Positions 13,496 to 14,823 of a stretch of 14,823 nucleotides of DNA are shown one piece after another. The notes under the pieces are model-generated. The model was given only the letters and a program-made list of their open reading frames with translations. It was not told the origin of the DNA and did no database searches. The position numbers were made by a program, and so were the translations under genes. This DNA is from an uncultured Clostridia bacterium (lineage in GTDB: Bacteria; Bacillota; Clostridia; Oscillospirales; Acutalibacteraceae): positions 1-14,823 of the forward strand of contig CAMJHI010000027.1 in the NCBI GenBank assembly GCA_946405475.1, read 5' to 3'. Positions within the stretch are counted from its first letter, which is position 1. Each line of letters opens with the position of its first letter.

Positions 13496-14617
13496 ATGAA
13501 AAAAACCATGAAAAAGCTGTTCGCGGTTCTTGTTTCTGCCGCGCTGCTTGTTTCCTGCTTTGCTTTCACGGGCACAGCTTTGAACGGCACGCCGACCGGC
13601 ACCGAGGCCATGACCATCGGTCTGACCCTCGATAAGGCCGAAGCGAACCCCGGCGATACGGTTACGGTAACCGTGCGGCTTGCCAACAACTACAACGCGG
13701 TCACCATGCGTTGGCCCGTTCTCTTCTCCAAGGCTTTCTTTGAGCTCGACGGGGAAGACGGCAGCCTCGCCGCGCCGATCAACACGGTCGTTGCCGTGCC
13801 CGGCAGCGCAAGCGCCACCACGAACGCGGAATTCGTTCCGGCAGCCTATGCCGCCGATTATGACGCGTTCACCATTCAGTGGCTCGCCGGCGGCACCCTG
13901 GCCGACGGTGTGGGCGCCTTCAACAGCGCCGAAGCGGTGGATTGCTTCACCTTCAACCTGAAAGTCAAAGCAGACGCCACCGGCACCGGCTCGGTGTTCA
14001 TTCCGGCCGATTCCGACGCGTTCTATTACACCGGCATCAACGATACGGCGAACGCTCTTTCGTCCTACACGTCCGCCACGCCGTTCAGCTTCACGTTCGG
14101 CGACGCGCAGACGGTCACCGCCATCGCGGCGCAGGCCGACCCGGTCCTCACTGCGGCTGACGGCTTCGACGTTCGCATCGTGACCTTCGACGGTGACGAT
14201 ACCGAATACCTCATCGGCTTCGACGTGGATGAGATCTTCGACAACGGCGGCGATTATCGTGATCAGTTCGTCGTGACCGACGGCACCTACGTTGCTGATG
14301 ACGTTCTCACCACCGGCGGCACCGTCACGGTGTACGATTCCAAGGGCGACGTTTACAAGACCTACACCACCATCCTCTTTGGTGATGTTGATGGCGAAGG
14401 CTCGATCGACGTCAATGACGCGTCCGAGATCATCTACATGATGGACTATTTCACCGAACCCACCTTGCTCGAGATCTACGCGGCGGATACCAGCCCTGAC
14501 ATGGAGACCGAGGTCGATCTGACCTCGATCGACAGCACCGACTACAGCATGGTCATCTATGCCAACGACTATTTCGTGCCGTGGAGTGCGCTTTCACAGA
14601 CGCACATTCCCGAGTGA
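13496..14617 (+). CDS. Secreted protein with cohesin-like and dockerin-like modules
   Basis: A 373-residue exported protein. The signal peptide (residues 1 to about 28) also contains LVSC, a possible lipobox with Cys21, so it is either secreted or lipid-anchored. Residues about 38-200 resemble the beta-sandwich of cohesins or related carbohydrate-binding folds: IGLTLDKAEANPGDTVTVTV matches the usual opening strand and Pro-Gly-Asp turn, followed by an AVTMRWPVLFSKAFFEL stretch. A linker domain (about 215-295) leads into a dockerin-like end: DVDGEGSIDVND (297-308) as the calcium loop, then a second, poorly conserved loop before TDYSMVIYANDYF. The cohesin call is moderate and the dockerin call stronger. 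The start ATG at 13496 has only a loose GGGGG site 10 bases away. It follows the giant dockerin gene by 90 bases with no T-tailed terminator, so the two are probably co-transcribed and may bind each other. Confidence 0.5.
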   Translation: MKKTMKKLFAVLVSAALLVSCFAFTGTALNGTPTGTEAMTIGLTLDKAEANPGDTVTVTVRLANNYNAVTMRWPVLFSKAFFELDGEDGSLAAPINTVVAVPGSASATTNAEFVPAAYAADYDAFTIQWLAGGTLADGVGAFNSAEAVDCFTFNLKVKADATGTGSVFIPADSDAFYYTGINDTANALSSYTSATPFSFTFGDAQTVTAIAAQADPVLTAADGFDVRIVTFDGDDTEYLIGFDVDEIFDNGGDYRDQFVVTDGTYVADDVLTTGGTVTVYDSKGDVYKTYTTILFGDVDGEGSIDVNDASEIIYMMDYFTEPTLLEIYAADTSPDMETEVDLTSIDSTDYSMVIYANDYFVPWSALSQTHIPE

Positions 14618-14632
14618 TCCTGTTCGATCCAT

Positions 14633-14667
14633 CTTAACCGGATATTACCGCGCAGTTAAGAAGCGGT
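14633..14667 (+). repeat. Overlapping, mutually exclusive inverted repeats before the last gene
   Basis: CTTAAC (14633-14638) pairs with GTTAAG (14655-14660), with an inner CGG/CCG (14639-14641/14648-14650). An alternative ACCGC (14647-14651) with GCGGT (14663-14667) uses overlapping bases. They lie in the 79-base gap before the final gene, followed by an AT-rich run and AAGGAGG. They may be a weak terminator, an operator or a small RNA switch; only the base complementarity is certain. Confidence 0.5.
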
Positions 14668-14696
14668 GATATAAAATTTTTAAGGAGGAAAACCCT

Positions 14697-14823
14697 ATGA
14701 AATTGACCAAGCGCGTGCTTGCCATGATCCTCGCTGCTGCGATGATCGTGGGTATGGTAGCGGTCGGCGCTTTCGCAGAAGACGACGGCTTCCAGTACTA
14801 CAATTGGGATCCCGAAACGAATC
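14697..14823 (+). CDS. Exported protein, N-terminal fragment (runs off window)
   Basis: ATG at 14697 follows a strong AAGGAGG (14682-14688) by 8 bases, and 42 codons remain open to the window end. Residues 1-27 form a signal peptide: a Lys/Arg-positive start (MKLTKRVLAM), a hydrophobic core (ILAAAMIVGMVAVGA) and an AFA-E cleavage site. The first mature residues are acidic and aromatic (EDDGFQYYNWDPETN). No lipobox Cys is present. The fragment is too short to assign a function. Its position behind two dockerin-type genes suggests another extracellular component. Confidence 0.5.
   Translation, partial: MKLTKRVLAMILAAAMIVGMVAVGAFAEDDGFQYYNWDPETN

Overview
The window looks like chromosomal DNA of a GC-rich, anaerobic, gut-type member of the Clostridia, most likely Oscillospiraceae/Ruminococcaceae or a relative. 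This rests on a SAM-I (S-box) riboswitch with a Rho-independent terminator ahead of metK, AGGAGG-type ribosome binding sites, consensus sigma-A promoters, a tRNA with encoded CCA, Firmicutes-type tyrosine-phosphorylation proteins, and large secreted proteins ending in dockerin-like modules. No transposase, integrase, phage gene or CRISPR array is visible. The organism assignment is an inference from gene content; no database search was possible.

Layout. (1) 1-1102, minus strand: a GNAT acetyltransferase followed by a partial lipoprotein carrying cystatin-like repeats, probably sharing one promoter at 1137-1165. (2) 1193-1347, plus strand: tRNA-Val(GAC) with its own promoter and terminator. 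(3) 1443-4129, minus strand: two secreted hydrolases, an endonuclease/exonuclease/phosphatase-fold enzyme and a metallo-beta-lactamase-fold enzyme, each with a promoter. (4) 4176-6322, plus strand: promoter, complete S-box riboswitch, metK, then a PHP-type tyrosine-protein phosphatase 33 bases downstream with no terminator between. (5) 6355-8396, plus strand: a single-chain Wzz-type tyrosine kinase with an unusually long Tyr/Gly/Ser repeat tail, with its own promoter and terminator. (6) 8429-14823, plus strand: an inverted repeat, a promoter and a highly folded 280-base leader, then a 1536-residue secreted dockerin protein, a 373-residue secreted protein combining a cohesin-like and a dockerin-like module, and the first 42 codons of another exported protein.

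How the parts may work together. The phosphatase and kinase are the expected antagonists of a CpsB/Wzc-type phosphotyrosine switch. Here the phosphatase is placed under methionine/SAM control, and no polysaccharide genes lie beside the kinase. The downstream genes look like an extracellular assembly: a giant fibre- or scaffold-like protein with three-helix (FIVAR-like) repeats plus a small cohesin/dockerin-like partner. The two parts judged most likely to be new are the FUS-like low-complexity tail of the kinase and the structured leader plus unrecognised N-terminal region of the giant protein.
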